From NCBI GenBank assembly GCA_019637395.1, contig JAHBVR010000016.1, forward strand, positions 62,001 through 126,000: a stretch of DNA of 64,000 bases, in the 5' to 3' direction. The translations under genes and the position numbers were made by a program. Below, piece by piece: positions 25,454 to 34,141 of the stretch (position 1 is its first letter; each line of letters begins with the position of its first letter). The notes under the pieces were generated by a model. The model saw nothing but the letters and a program-made list of their open reading frames with translations, was not told the origin of the DNA and ran no database searches. The DNA comes from Vulcanimicrobiota bacterium (lineage in GTDB: Bacteria > Vulcanimicrobiota > Xenobia > Xenobiales > JADMJV01).

Positions 25454-25889
25454 AGCCTTCACCATGGCAGAGTTGGTGGCAGCCCTCGGGCTGATAGCCC
25501 TCCTGCTCCTGCTGGTGATGGGACTGTTCGTACGCCTCAACGTCTCCTCCAGCAAGAGCACCGACAAGGCCGTTGCTCTGGAGTTGGCCAGCAAGGTCCT
25601 GGAGATTCAGGCCGGCTCCTCTCCCCCACTCTGGGAACTGGAAGCGCAGAAGACCAATGCCGCCCAGGGGCTGGAACTGCGGGCCCCCGGTTCCAACACC
25701 AACTTCTACTACACCTTCAGCTACCAGCGCATCAGCGACGCCTCGGATTCCCAGATGGGCGACCTCTACCGGCTCGACGTTTCGGTCCACTGGTGGCCCG
25801 AGTCCAGCAAAGCGGACCATACCCGCGGTAGCTACGGGCGGCTCCAGGTGCATCTGGCGCGGGTCGTGTTCGTCGAGCAATTCCGCTAA
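25443..25889 (+). CDS. Prepilin-like protein, cassette 1 small subunit
   Basis: 148 residues from GTG 25443. The leader TRKA is followed by FTMAELVAALGLIALLLLLVMGLF, a class III (type IV pilin) signal in which the peptidase would cut before Phe, with the usual Glu at +5 (usual residue before the cut is Gly; here Ala). The C-terminal part is beta-rich and ends with a VHWWP strand also seen, as VWWW, in the paralogue at 38594-39010. Minor pseudopilins of this sort sit at the tip of type II secretion or type IV pilus fibres. It overlaps the metA stop by 11 bp and the next gene by 1 bp. Confidence 0.8.
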   Translation: MTRKAFTMAELVAALGLIALLLLLVMGLFVRLNVSSSKSTDKAVALELASKVLEIQAGSSPPLWELEAQKTNAAQGLELRAPGSNTNFYYTFSYQRISDASDSQMGDLYRLDVSVHWWPESSKADHTRGSYGRLQVHLARVVFVEQFR

Positions 25890-26590
25890 TGACCAGGCGT
25901 TCCGCTTTCAGCCTGCTCGAACTCCTGATAGCCCTCGCCATTCTGGGAGGGCTGACGGCTACCCTGTTCGTGATTTTTTCCATGGGCTCCCGCAGTTTCC
26001 AGGTGGGAACCGGACGGGCGGATCTGCAAAGCGACATGCGGCGCGTCCTGACCGCTCTGCGCAAGGACGTCCACAACTCCAGTTTCTCCTCGATAAGCAC
26101 CCTCGATTCCCAAATCTCGGTTCCCCAACGCCCGCCCGCCCCGCTTCCCACCATCAACGTCCAGCGGGGAGCCGTGTGCCTGAACGGCCTTCGCCGCCCA
26201 CAAAACCCGACCAGCTACGACAGCGACAGCGGTCTCCCAAGGTGGGACTGCTACATCGTCTACTGGGCCACCAAGGACGTCCCCGAAGGCAAGTTGATGC
26301 GCATGCTTTTACGGGATGATGACGGTGGTGTGCAGGGGGTGCCCCGGGATCCCTTCAGTGCGGCCGACCTGACTTCGGCCCATCCCAGCCTGCTGGACCA
26401 TAGCGTCAAAGAACTGTGCGACCGCCTTCTAGCCTTCCGTGTCGACCTGGACGCCGGAAACCAGTTGGTCAATATCAATCTCAAGCTTCGCTCCCGACCC
26501 GGCCGCCAGATGGGTGCCGGCAGGTCTCTGCTTGAAGTTATCGAAATCACCTCGACTGTCTTTCCAGCCAACACTCACCCCCGTCTTTAA
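25889..26590 (+). CDS. Prepilin-like protein, cassette 1 large subunit (PilW/GspJ-like)
   Basis: 233 residues. TRRSAFSLLELLIALAILGG is a class III signal (Ala before the cut, Phe +1, Glu +5). A helix with GSRSF and ADLQSDMRRVLTALRKDV continues from it, followed by a beta-rich domain with LPRWDCYIVYWAT. The same blocks appear in the 39007-39642 protein (GSRSFNIVMSRSSLQGEL, TPQWDEFVLYYAT), so the two are paralogues. The start overlaps the previous stop (TAATG). PilW and GspJ are minor tip subunits; which system is served is not visible here. Confidence 0.82.
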   Translation: MTRRSAFSLLELLIALAILGGLTATLFVIFSMGSRSFQVGTGRADLQSDMRRVLTALRKDVHNSSFSSISTLDSQISVPQRPPAPLPTINVQRGAVCLNGLRRPQNPTSYDSDSGLPRWDCYIVYWATKDVPEGKLMRMLLRDDDGGVQGVPRDPFSAADLTSAHPSLLDHSVKELCDRLLAFRVDLDAGNQLVNINLKLRSRPGRQMGAGRSLLEVIEITSTVFPANTHPRL

Positions 26591-26604
26591 GGAGGACCCC
26601 ACTC

Positions 26605-28434
26605 GTGAAGCGCCGCCGCGGTATGGCCCTGGTTCTCGTCTTGATGGTCTCATCCATCATCGTCATGATGACGGGGGCGCTTTTTCAGGCCAACCAGGCC
26701 AACTTCGCCGGCCTGAGCGCCAGCGAGCACCAGCGCGAGGCTGAGCTGGTGGCCGAGAGTGCGGCTGAGTTCGTCTACTATCACCTGGAGCGCAATCAAA
26801 AGTTCGCTCAGGACCCGGGCCAGAACAACGTGCTGAGGCCGTCCCGGGCCTTGAAAGTCTCCAGCGTTTCCCCTACCAGAGACAGTGCGAGCGGTAAATA
26901 CTTCTGTACCATCCTCGGAAGTTTAGAAAACACGGGCGGGCGAGCCCCCGAATTCAAGGTCGTCGTGTACAACAACCTCGACCGCGGTGCCCCCCATACC
27001 ATCGACGGAGTGACCGTTCCGAAGGACAGTGCCCTGATCAAAGTCACCGGTCGTTCCGCCGGGTTCGAAGCCCACAACGACATTCTCTATCGCGGAGAAC
27101 CGCTCTTTGACGCCTCCGTGACGGCCAACAACGGCATCTATGTCGGAACCAACAAGCACCTTGAGCTCACCAGCCAGGATAGTGAGAGAAACTGGTTGCG
27201 CAGCAACGGTGAGATCAGCCTCAACGATTTCATCAACGGAGGCGATAAAACCAAGATTCGAAGCCAGAACGGTGGTCCCAAAGGGGTCGTCTGGGCCAAG
27301 GGGGATATTTCCTCCAATGGAAAGCGCCTGGGAGTCGATCCCGGGGCCGGCCTGGACGAAGCGGCCCGGGAAAGCGGAGGAATCTTTGCTCCCAAATCCA
27401 GGCTGAACCACGATATCTACAAGTTGACTGTCAACGACCTGAAAGTCTCTAACCTGAGCGCAAACCAGAGTCAAACGGACGTAGCAACTGGCACTTCAGC
27501 ACAAAAGGCCGGCTGGATGCGGGCGGGGACCTACACCCTGAGTTGGGAGCAGCTCGCATTGGGAGGCACGGTCTACAACGTGCATGCCCTGAAGCAGCAA
27601 CGCGCGGACGGACAGACCTACGTTTATTATGATGGACGTGGCTTGCAAGGGTCAGCGGTGGGTCTCCCCTCCGATGGCCTTATTTGTTGGGATGGAATCG
27701 TTGACTTTGGCGGCTCCGACGACGGGGGGGCCGTGAAGTTCAAGTTTGATGACCACGCGTTCATCGCCGATGACTCTGAAATCGAAGTTCTGCAGAGCCC
27801 CGAAACCTCCCGGGCCGGCGGAGATCTCATCATCAAATCCGAAATCGAAGGAGTCATTCCCAAAGTCAAGCTGGTGAGCAGTGATTCCAGTTCCGGTGTG
27901 TTACGCTCGACCGGGAACATCCGCATTCAGGGGACCATCGAAGGCGATGGCGCCCTGGTGGCCGGCGGGGACCTGGCCCTGGCCTGCAACCCGCAAGCCT
28001 ATAGCGACCAGGGAGCCAGCGTGGATGCGCAGCAGAGCGCGCAAGGGTCCGGGGTGGTCCTCTTCGGCAAGAATGTGACCGTCTTCGGGGCCTCCAGCGA
28101 TGAGATTGAATTTAAAGGGCTCATCTATGCCGAGGAACATGTTAACTTCTGGGGCGGGGCCAAACTGGAGCCGGTCCAACTAAGGGACAGCCAGGGGCGG
28201 TGGCTGTTTGACGCGGAGGGAAAACCCGTCGTTCAGGTCCAATTTATTCAGACCAATGACACCCTGAAGAAACTCCACCTGCAGGGCGCGGTAGTGGCGC
28301 GGACCGGTGATGTCCACATCACCAATACGGATGAAGTTACCCTGGACTACGATCCTGCTTACTTGAAAACCCTCACCAAGGGTATGCCCAATGATCGGCG
28401 GCGCGTGGCCCGCGCCTGGACCCGTAGCTACTAA
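26605..28434 (+). CDS. PilX/GspK-like large tip protein, cassette 1
   Basis: 609 residues from GTG 26605 with a strong AAGGAGG. The N-terminus RRRGMALVLVLMVSSIIVMM is a single hydrophobic helix after a short basic leader, as in PilX and GspK. The long remainder is beta-rich and Gly/Asp-rich with bactofilin- or filamentous-like strands (DGALVAGGDLALAC), and near the end FKGLIYAEEHVNFW followed by LHLQGAVVA. The same GLIYA block is in the 36384-38597 protein. It is expected to be exposed on the pilus tip or cell surface. The 3' end overlaps the cysteine desulfurase stop by 4 bp. Confidence 0.7.
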   Translation: MKRRRGMALVLVLMVSSIIVMMTGALFQANQANFAGLSASEHQREAELVAESAAEFVYYHLERNQKFAQDPGQNNVLRPSRALKVSSVSPTRDSASGKYFCTILGSLENTGGRAPEFKVVVYNNLDRGAPHTIDGVTVPKDSALIKVTGRSAGFEAHNDILYRGEPLFDASVTANNGIYVGTNKHLELTSQDSERNWLRSNGEISLNDFINGGDKTKIRSQNGGPKGVVWAKGDISSNGKRLGVDPGAGLDEAARESGGIFAPKSRLNHDIYKLTVNDLKVSNLSANQSQTDVATGTSAQKAGWMRAGTYTLSWEQLALGGTVYNVHALKQQRADGQTYVYYDGRGLQGSAVGLPSDGLICWDGIVDFGGSDDGGAVKFKFDDHAFIADDSEIEVLQSPETSRAGGDLIIKSEIEGVIPKVKLVSSDSSSGVLRSTGNIRIQGTIEGDGALVAGGDLALACNPQAYSDQGASVDAQQSAQGSGVVLFGKNVTVFGASSDEIEFKGLIYAEEHVNFWGGAKLEPVQLRDSQGRWLFDAEGKPVVQVQFIQTNDTLKKLHLQGAVVARTGDVHITNTDEVTLDYDPAYLKTLTKGMPNDRRRVARAWTRSY

Positions 28435-29540
28435 TTCAGGCGCTGATAAGCCGCGATCAAGGTCGAAGCCGCGATTTCGGTTTCCTGGAGAGTGGTCAAA
28501 CGCCCCAGAGACAGTCGCACCGCGCCCTTGCCCACCTCCGGGTCGACCCCCAGCCCCGCCAGAACGTGAGATAGCCGCACCACACCGTCGTGGCAGGCCG
28601 GACCTGTGGAGGCAGCCAGTTGCGGGCACTGCTGGAGCAGCGCGGCTCCAGTGGTTCCCAGGAAATTGACACTCAGCGTATTGGGCAGGCGATCTTGGGG
28701 GGGGCCGTTGACCACCACCCGGTCGCCCAGCTCGGCCTGCAGGCGCAATTGCAAATGGTCGCGCAACTGGGCCATGCGGCTACCGTCCTGGCGCCAGCGC
28801 TGGCCGGCCAGCTCACAGGCGGCCCCCAGGGCTACCGCTAAAGCGACGTTCTCGGTGCCGCTCCGCTGCCCCCGCTCCTGGCCCGCTCCCAGGATATACG
28901 GATCGATCGGTACGCCGGAGCGCACGTAAAGCGCGCCGATGCCCTTGGGGGCATACAGCTTATGCCCGGCCATCGTCAAGAAATCCACGCCCCAGGCCTG
29001 CACATCCACCTCCAGCTTGCCCAGACTCTGAGCGGCATCGCTATGGAAGAGAGCGCCGGCCGCCCGAGCCCGGGCGGCCAGCTCGGCGATAGGCTGCACA
29101 GTACCCACCTCATTGTTGGAGTGCATGACGCTGACCAGGCGGGCCTGGACACCCTCCAACTGCTCGGGCTGCAGGCACCCGTAGCCGTCCACGGGCAGGC
29201 GCCGCACCGTGCCGATGCCTTGAGCCTCCAGCCGGTCACAGGCCTTGAGTACACTGGGATGCTCGATGGTGGTGGTGACCATCTGTGTCGGGCCCAAACC
29301 CAAAACCACCCAGTTGTTGGCCTCGGTAGCGCCGGAAGTGAAGTAAATCTCCTCTGGGCGAGCGTTGATCAGGGCGGCCACCTGCTGGCGAGCTCTCTCC
29401 AGGCCGGCTCTGGCCTTTTGCCCCAACGAGCTTTTGGTGGAAGGATTGCCGTAGTGCTCACGCAGGTAGGGAAGCATGGCTTCCACCACTTCAGGGTCCA
29501 CCGGCGTAGTTCCGTTGTAATCCAGATAGATGAGATTCAT
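28431..29540 (-). CDS. Cysteine desulfurase (NifS/IscS family)
   Basis: 369 residues, normal for the family. MNLIYLDYNGTTPVDPEV is the usual N-terminus, SGATEANNW binds the cofactor phosphate, and TMAGHKLYAPKG carries the pyridoxal phosphate Lys194. ASTGPACHDG holds the sulfur-accepting Cys316 in place of the commoner SGSACSSG. It takes sulfur from cysteine for Fe-S cluster, thiamine or tRNA thiolation. No IscU or other cluster gene lies nearby, so this is a stand-alone copy. It is divergent from the EEP gene (62 bp). Confidence 0.93.
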   Translation of the reverse strand: MNLIYLDYNGTTPVDPEVVEAMLPYLREHYGNPSTKSSLGQKARAGLERARQQVAALINARPEEIYFTSGATEANNWVVLGLGPTQMVTTTIEHPSVLKACDRLEAQGIGTVRRLPVDGYGCLQPEQLEGVQARLVSVMHSNNEVGTVQPIAELAARARAAGALFHSDAAQSLGKLEVDVQAWGVDFLTMAGHKLYAPKGIGALYVRSGVPIDPYILGAGQERGQRSGTENVALAVALGAACELAGQRWRQDGSRMAQLRDHLQLRLQAELGDRVVVNGPPQDRLPNTLSVNFLGTTGAALLQQCPQLAASTGPACHDGVVRLSHVLAGLGVDPEVGKGAVRLSLGRLTTLQETEIAASTLIAAYQRLN

Positions 29541-29568
29541 TCCATTAACACACTTTCACCGCATTTTA

Positions 29569-29596
29569 TTGAATTTTAAGAGGCCAGCCCTAGACT
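29569..29596 (+). promoter_or_regulatory. Candidate promoter, possibly leaderless
   Basis: TTGAAT, 16 bp spacer, TAGACT; each box has 4 of 6 consensus bases. The -10 box ends 6 bp before the ATG of the EEP gene, which has no clear ribosome site, so transcription would begin at or beside the start codon. Only the match to consensus supports it. Confidence 0.35.
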
Positions 29597-29602
29597 GGAA
29601 TC

Positions 29603-30733
29603 ATGCTATCGCCCCTGGCCGGCTGCAGTCCGCTACGGTCCAAGCCGACCGCTCCGCCTGAACCACCCGCACCACCTTCGCCCTTCGGCGACGAGTTCCG
29701 GCCGCAATCTGAAGGCTCGGACCAACGCGGCCGTAAAATTCTAGCCTTCGGGATGCTGGGTCTGGGAACCCTGGCCGGAGCCGGCGCGGCCGGTCTGCAC
29801 GCTACCGCCACCCTACCGATTTGTCAGGGCCAACAGCAAATCGTCGGGTGGGAAAAGGGCCATGCCTGTGTGGCCATGGATACGGCCCTGCAGGGAGCCA
29901 CCGCCTGGCGCTACGCTGACGGACTCTTCCATTTACCAGGGGCGCTGGATAGCTGGAACAGCCAGCAAAACACCGTCATCCAGGCCCCCGCTGGAGCCCA
30001 ACGACTGGGCGAAAGTCAGGAACTCAAGGTGATTTCCTGGAATCTGCACCATGGTCTCAGCCAGGACTCCACCGGAGCCCGCCCCCAGTTAGACCTGATG
30101 GTCGACCAGTTGCAGACGGAAAATGCCGACGTTGTCTTGATGCAGGAAGTAGCCCCGGGCGACGCGGCCAGGCTGGCCCACGACCTGGGTATGCAAGGGT
30201 TCTATGCGCAAACGACCGCCGTGCAGGGCAACCTGATCCTGCTGCGGCCGGACATCCACGTGCAAGAGCAGTCGGTGACTTTTACCACCGGTGAACAACC
30301 CGGTAGCGGCTGGGAGACTCTCAAGACCTGGGTGAGCGGGCGCGGCGGCCAGGACGAGCCGCGTAACCTGCAGATCCTGCGGGCGGAACTACCCGGCGGC
30401 CAGCCGCTCACGCTGTGGAACACTCACTACATGACCGGCGAATATACCAACGGGCAACGCGAGCAAGCTGCTCAAATCATCCGGGAGCGGCTACAGGAAA
30501 ACATCCAGCCGGGTGACCTGGTGGTGGGCGGCGGCGACCTCAACGCCAACAACCCGGGCCAGGCCATCATCAAAGAACTGGCTCAGATTCCAGAGATGCA
30601 GGGGCAGCAGCACAACATCGACTGGATTTACAGCAGTTCGCCCGGTCAGTTTTCCAGCCAGACGGTGGAACATGAAGGCATCATGGTCTCCGATCATCCG
30701 CTGGTGCGAGCGCAGGTAGACCTCACTCCCTAG
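29603..30733 (+). CDS. Endonuclease/exonuclease/phosphatase-fold hydrolase with Pro-rich anchor
   Basis: 376 residues. Residues 1-42 are Pro/Ser-rich (SPLRSKPTAPPEPPAPP), then one hydrophobic segment at about 45-66 (ILAFGMLGLGTLAGAGAAG), then an EEP domain. Metal and catalytic marks are complete: VISWNLHHG (Asn), LMQEV (Glu), LWNTHY, GGGDLNANN (Asp, Asn), IDWIYSS (Asp) and SDHPLV (His). The superfamily includes DNase I-like nucleases, sphingomyelinases and inositol phosphatases; I cannot choose among them. The single anchor should place the enzyme outside the membrane. The plan of Pro-rich tail, anchor and hydrolase is shared with the paladin-like protein. Confidence 0.78.
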   Translation: MLSPLAGCSPLRSKPTAPPEPPAPPSPFGDEFRPQSEGSDQRGRKILAFGMLGLGTLAGAGAAGLHATATLPICQGQQQIVGWEKGHACVAMDTALQGATAWRYADGLFHLPGALDSWNSQQNTVIQAPAGAQRLGESQELKVISWNLHHGLSQDSTGARPQLDLMVDQLQTENADVVLMQEVAPGDAARLAHDLGMQGFYAQTTAVQGNLILLRPDIHVQEQSVTFTTGEQPGSGWETLKTWVSGRGGQDEPRNLQILRAELPGGQPLTLWNTHYMTGEYTNGQREQAAQIIRERLQENIQPGDLVVGGGDLNANNPGQAIIKELAQIPEMQGQQHNIDWIYSSSPGQFSSQTVEHEGIMVSDHPLVRAQVDLTP

Positions 30734-30749
30734 AGGAATAGCCGGCCCT

Positions 30750-31967
30750 ATGTTTGTGGTATTTGTTGTGCCTTTTCTCCGCGGCGACGTGGAGCTTTTT
30801 CTGCGCGCCATGCTCAACTTCGGGGTTCAGCTGGCGGTCGTTTCCCAGGACCCTCTGGACAGAATCGACCAGGGACTGCACCATCGCCTGGCCTTCTGGC
30901 GGGTCAACAATTCCACCGACACCGAGGAGCTGATCTGGGCCGCCCGTGGGCTGGAGTCACAATTTGGCCGCATCGCACGCATCTTCAGCTACAACGAACA
31001 GGTTCAGGTGCCGGTGGCGGAAGTGCGCGCCCGTCTCGACATCGCCGGTATCCAGCCCGACGTAGCCCTCAACTTCCGCGACAAAGGCCGCATGAAGGAG
31101 CGCCTGCGGAGCCGGGGGCTGCCCTGCGCCCGCTCGGTGGCGGCGGTATCCTCCGAACAGGTCTGGGAGTTTGTCCAGTTGGTGGGCTTCCCCATCATCG
31201 TCAAACCCGTCGACGGCGCCGCTTCCCAATCCACCTACCGGGTGGAAAGCGGCGAAGATCTGCACGCGCTCCTGCAGGTCAACCAGCCTTCCTGGGGCCA
31301 TCCCCTGCAGATCGAGGAATTCGTCACCGGCCAGGAGCACTCGTTCGAGACGGCCACCGTGCACGGCCGCCATCTCTGGCATTCGCTGACGCGCTATAAC
31401 CCGACCCCGCTGGACGTGATGCGTAACCCGTGGATCCAATGGCGCATGATCGTGCCCCGCGAAATCGACGACCCGATGTACGACGACATTCGCGAGGTGG
31501 GCGAACGCGCCCTGGACGTGCTCGGCCTGGAGACAGGCTTCTCCCATATGGAATGGTTCCGCCGCAAAGACGGGAGCATCGCTATCGGCGAAGTCGGCTG
31601 CCGTCCCCCGGGCTCGCAGATTTTCACCAGCATGAACTGGGCCAACGACTTTGACCTCTACGTGGAATGGTGCCGCCTGATGATCTTTGACCAGTTCAAC
31701 CCTCCCGCTCAACGCAAGTACGCGGTAGGGACGGCCTTCCTGCGCGGACTGGGCGGCGGCTACGTGAAAAGCGTGCACGGCCTGGACTTCATCATGAAAA
31801 AATTGGGCGGCATGCTGGTCGAGTGGAAAGCCCCCGAACCCGGCCAGTCCGCCGGCATCACCTACGAAGGCGAAGGTTACGTCATGGTCCGCCACCCCTC
31901 CACCGAAGCCGTGGAAGAAGCCTTGGAACTTATCGTCAACAACGTAAGGGTCGAACTTAACCGCTAG
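30750..31967 (+). CDS. ATP-grasp ligase of unknown substrate
   Basis: 405 residues, 16 bp after the EEP gene. An N-terminal Rossmann-like preATP-grasp part (about 1-110) is followed by the ATP-grasp core. FRDKGRMKERLRSRGLPCAR opens it, FPIIVKPVDGAASQST carries the ATP-binding Lys, LQIEEFVTGQEHSFET the hinge, and AIGEVGCRPPGSQI the Glu and following residues that bind Mg. These enzymes join a carboxylate to an amine or thiol through an acyl phosphate. The closest general look is to amino acid or peptide ligases of the BtrJ/LysX kind, but the substrate is open. Cytosolic. Confidence 0.8.
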   Translation: MFVVFVVPFLRGDVELFLRAMLNFGVQLAVVSQDPLDRIDQGLHHRLAFWRVNNSTDTEELIWAARGLESQFGRIARIFSYNEQVQVPVAEVRARLDIAGIQPDVALNFRDKGRMKERLRSRGLPCARSVAAVSSEQVWEFVQLVGFPIIVKPVDGAASQSTYRVESGEDLHALLQVNQPSWGHPLQIEEFVTGQEHSFETATVHGRHLWHSLTRYNPTPLDVMRNPWIQWRMIVPREIDDPMYDDIREVGERALDVLGLETGFSHMEWFRRKDGSIAIGEVGCRPPGSQIFTSMNWANDFDLYVEWCRLMIFDQFNPPAQRKYAVGTAFLRGLGGGYVKSVHGLDFIMKKLGGMLVEWKAPEPGQSAGITYEGEGYVMVRHPSTEAVEEALELIVNNVRVELNR

Positions 31968-32009
31968 GCCCTGCCGGCGACCTCGGTTTGTGGAAGACTT
32001 CACTCCGAA

Positions 32010-32474
32010 ATGCCCTCCGCAACACCGTCGGCGAGAAAGACCTTCAGAAGGTCAAGCGCTTGGAGCACCGCTCTGGCCCAGTTACCCAGAGTCTCCGAAA
32101 ACCTCAAGTCGCTCGAAGACATCACCTACCAACAGTTGCTGGACACTCATAAGCAGTTTTTCGGACCCATCTATCCCTGGGCAGGGCAAGATCGTAGTGG
32201 GACGTGATCCGGAGGTGATGAAGACCAGGCCGGCCCATTTTTAGAGAGCAATGGACGCACCATCCTGGTGGTTCACACAGAACTCGCCCGGCGGGCCGGC
32301 TTCCAGATCGACTGGTTCAAAACGAACAAAGCGGACTACCTGCGAGCGCTGACTGAGGAGTTGGAAACGACCGGGCCAGAAACTCGACGCTTAGCTGAAC
32401 CCCTTCCTTATCGACCTGGACCCGACGAAGATCCCAACACCTCACCGGGTGGATTGCCCGGCCTGAACCGGTAA
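32010..32474 (+). pseudogene. Fic-domain protein remnant
   Basis: One frame carries both ends of a Fic protein. LEDITYQQLLDTHKQFFGPI with YPWAGQDRS is the N-terminal block. GRTILVVHTELARRAGFQID and DYLRALTEEL is the C-terminal block. Between them lies an in-frame TGA (32205-32207). Only about 10 codons follow before GPFLESNGR, where an intact gene has about 60. The catalytic motif HPFxxGNGR has become GPFLESNGR, losing the His needed for AMP transfer. The gene is dead through deletion, stop and motif loss. No antitoxin-like partner is seen. The rest of 31968-32587 holds no other gene. Confidence 0.78.
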
Positions 32475-32587
32475 ACGACTTCGCCCACGAAAAAGCTCAC
32501 GGACCCAACGCGGCACGCGCTTGGCCAGCCGCCCTTGACCTTAGAAATCGCGCAGCGGCAGGCCCATCAGGCCGCAGTACTGAATCG

Positions 32588-34054
32588 CTAAGCCAGTTGG
32601 GCTGCGTTGTTGCCGGCAAGGTAGTTGAAGGCGAGTTCTAAAGATTCAGGGGAGATGTCCAGTTCGGGGTGCTGGCGGATCCAGCTGGAAAAATCCTGCG
32701 GGAAGCCCTGGGGGGCCATCTCGCGCAGGTAATTCTCGAAGGCGATCAGCTTGTAGTAACGATATAGGTAATCCTTACCGGCGGACAGGCTCTCCTCGGC
32801 CACCGCCCGTTGCGGTGAGGTTTCCGATTTGACCTTGAGCTTGGCGATGGCGGTGCGCAGGTTCTGCACCTCGCCCGACTGATCGATGACGGCGTCCAGC
32901 GCCGCCTTGGACTCCGGGCCTCCCTGCAGCTGTCCGATCAGCGCCAGCACCGCCTTGAAGTTCCCCTGCTCAAAACGGTCGGCTCCCTGGGGAGCGCCTC
33001 CGGGCGCCGGATTCTGCACTCCGCGGAAGAGCTGGCCGATGACCATGCCGGTGGTGGTCCGGCCCCGACCGGCGTGACAATTGAAAACCAGCGGACTGTT
33101 GGGGTCGGCCGTGCGCAGGCGCGCCACCAGCGCGTCAAAGTCCTGATTCTCCGGCGCTTTCTCGTCACTGACGGGAATGCGGGCGTAGTCCACTTTATAG
33201 CCCTGAGCCCGCAGATCTTGAAAAACCTCGGCCGGAGTCTGCACGTCGCCCGGTTTGAGTTCTACCCATTTACCCACCACGCTGCCGTCGGGGTTCTCTT
33301 CGGCCACCAGGAAGCGCCCGCCGTGCTGGGCGGCTTCCTGCAAAATCTCTTGTTTGAGTGTGTCTTCCCGAGACTCGACAGTGGCCGCGCTCACACCCGG
33401 GTCAGCCAGATTGGTGGTGGGATGCTCCAGGCTGCGCGGGGTATAAGAACGGCCCTGAATATAGATTGTCGGTTCTTCACGCAGAGTCGTCCAGGTAACA
33501 GCCGGACCGGTTCCGTTGGGACCGGCGTTCAAATCATTCAGCACGGAGCGCAGACCCTGTACGGTCGGCTGACCGACTCCGTAAACGTTGCTGCCCGGTA
33601 GCTGGCGAAAATTGGGGGCGCCGTCCAACAGCGGCTGCGGATTTTGACCCTGTTGCAGGGTGGCTTTATGCATGCCCGGATAGGTATCCATCTTGATCAT
33701 GTGGTCCTGGCGGAGCACTTGACCGTGGCGGGCGTGAACCACCACCTGGGTGGTCAAATCGGCGATCGGATTCTGCTGAGGATGGGCCTGAATCTGGACC
33801 TGAGCCATCGGCTCCGCGTTGGCCGGGGCGGCTCCCATGAACAGAGAGGCCATGGAGCCGAGTGCGCCGATCAAGGAAATCGCCACCAGAGCGGCCTGGG
33901 GCGGGCCGATGCGTGGAGAGGTCTTGGACGCCGGCAGGTCGGTCGAAACCGGCAGGACCGGAACCAGGGTATCCGCCGGACCGGATTCTTCCATCTTAGT
34001 GGGACGCCGCAACGGAGTGAGCTGCTGCATCCTTTGAACGGGACCGATTTCCAT
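32588..34054 (-). CDS. Paladin-like Cys-phosphatase with N-terminal anchor
   Basis: 488 residues. Residues 1-50 are Pro/Thr/Arg-rich (QLTPLRRPTK), then a hydrophobic anchor at about 54-75. The domain that follows matches paladin/phytase-like phosphatases block by block: GAPNFRQLPGSNVYGVGQPT, WTTLREEPTIYIQGR, YARIPVSDEKAP and VFNCHAGRGRTTTGMV. The last is the CX5R loop with Cys326 and Arg332, and paladin has the nearly identical FNCQMGRGRTTTG. The family is best known from animals, with phosphoinositide or antiphosphatase roles proposed, so a bacterial copy is notable. The anchor should place the domain outside the cytosol. The 3' end faces the Fic remnant. Substrate unknown. Confidence 0.8.
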   Translation of the reverse strand: MEIGPVQRMQQLTPLRRPTKMEESGPADTLVPVLPVSTDLPASKTSPRIGPPQAALVAISLIGALGSMASLFMGAAPANAEPMAQVQIQAHPQQNPIADLTTQVVVHARHGQVLRQDHMIKMDTYPGMHKATLQQGQNPQPLLDGAPNFRQLPGSNVYGVGQPTVQGLRSVLNDLNAGPNGTGPAVTWTTLREEPTIYIQGRSYTPRSLEHPTTNLADPGVSAATVESREDTLKQEILQEAAQHGGRFLVAEENPDGSVVGKWVELKPGDVQTPAEVFQDLRAQGYKVDYARIPVSDEKAPENQDFDALVARLRTADPNSPLVFNCHAGRGRTTTGMVIGQLFRGVQNPAPGGAPQGADRFEQGNFKAVLALIGQLQGGPESKAALDAVIDQSGEVQNLRTAIAKLKVKSETSPQRAVAEESLSAGKDYLYRYYKLIAFENYLREMAPQGFPQDFSSWIRQHPELDISPESLELAFNYLAGNNAAQLA

Positions 34055-34141
34055 AGCCGGCTGAGTTTCGCCGCGCTTCCCAGAGGGTCCCCCGAGAAAT
34101 GTTTACGTTTACACAACCAGCCGGGCGGAAAAGGGAGAGCT

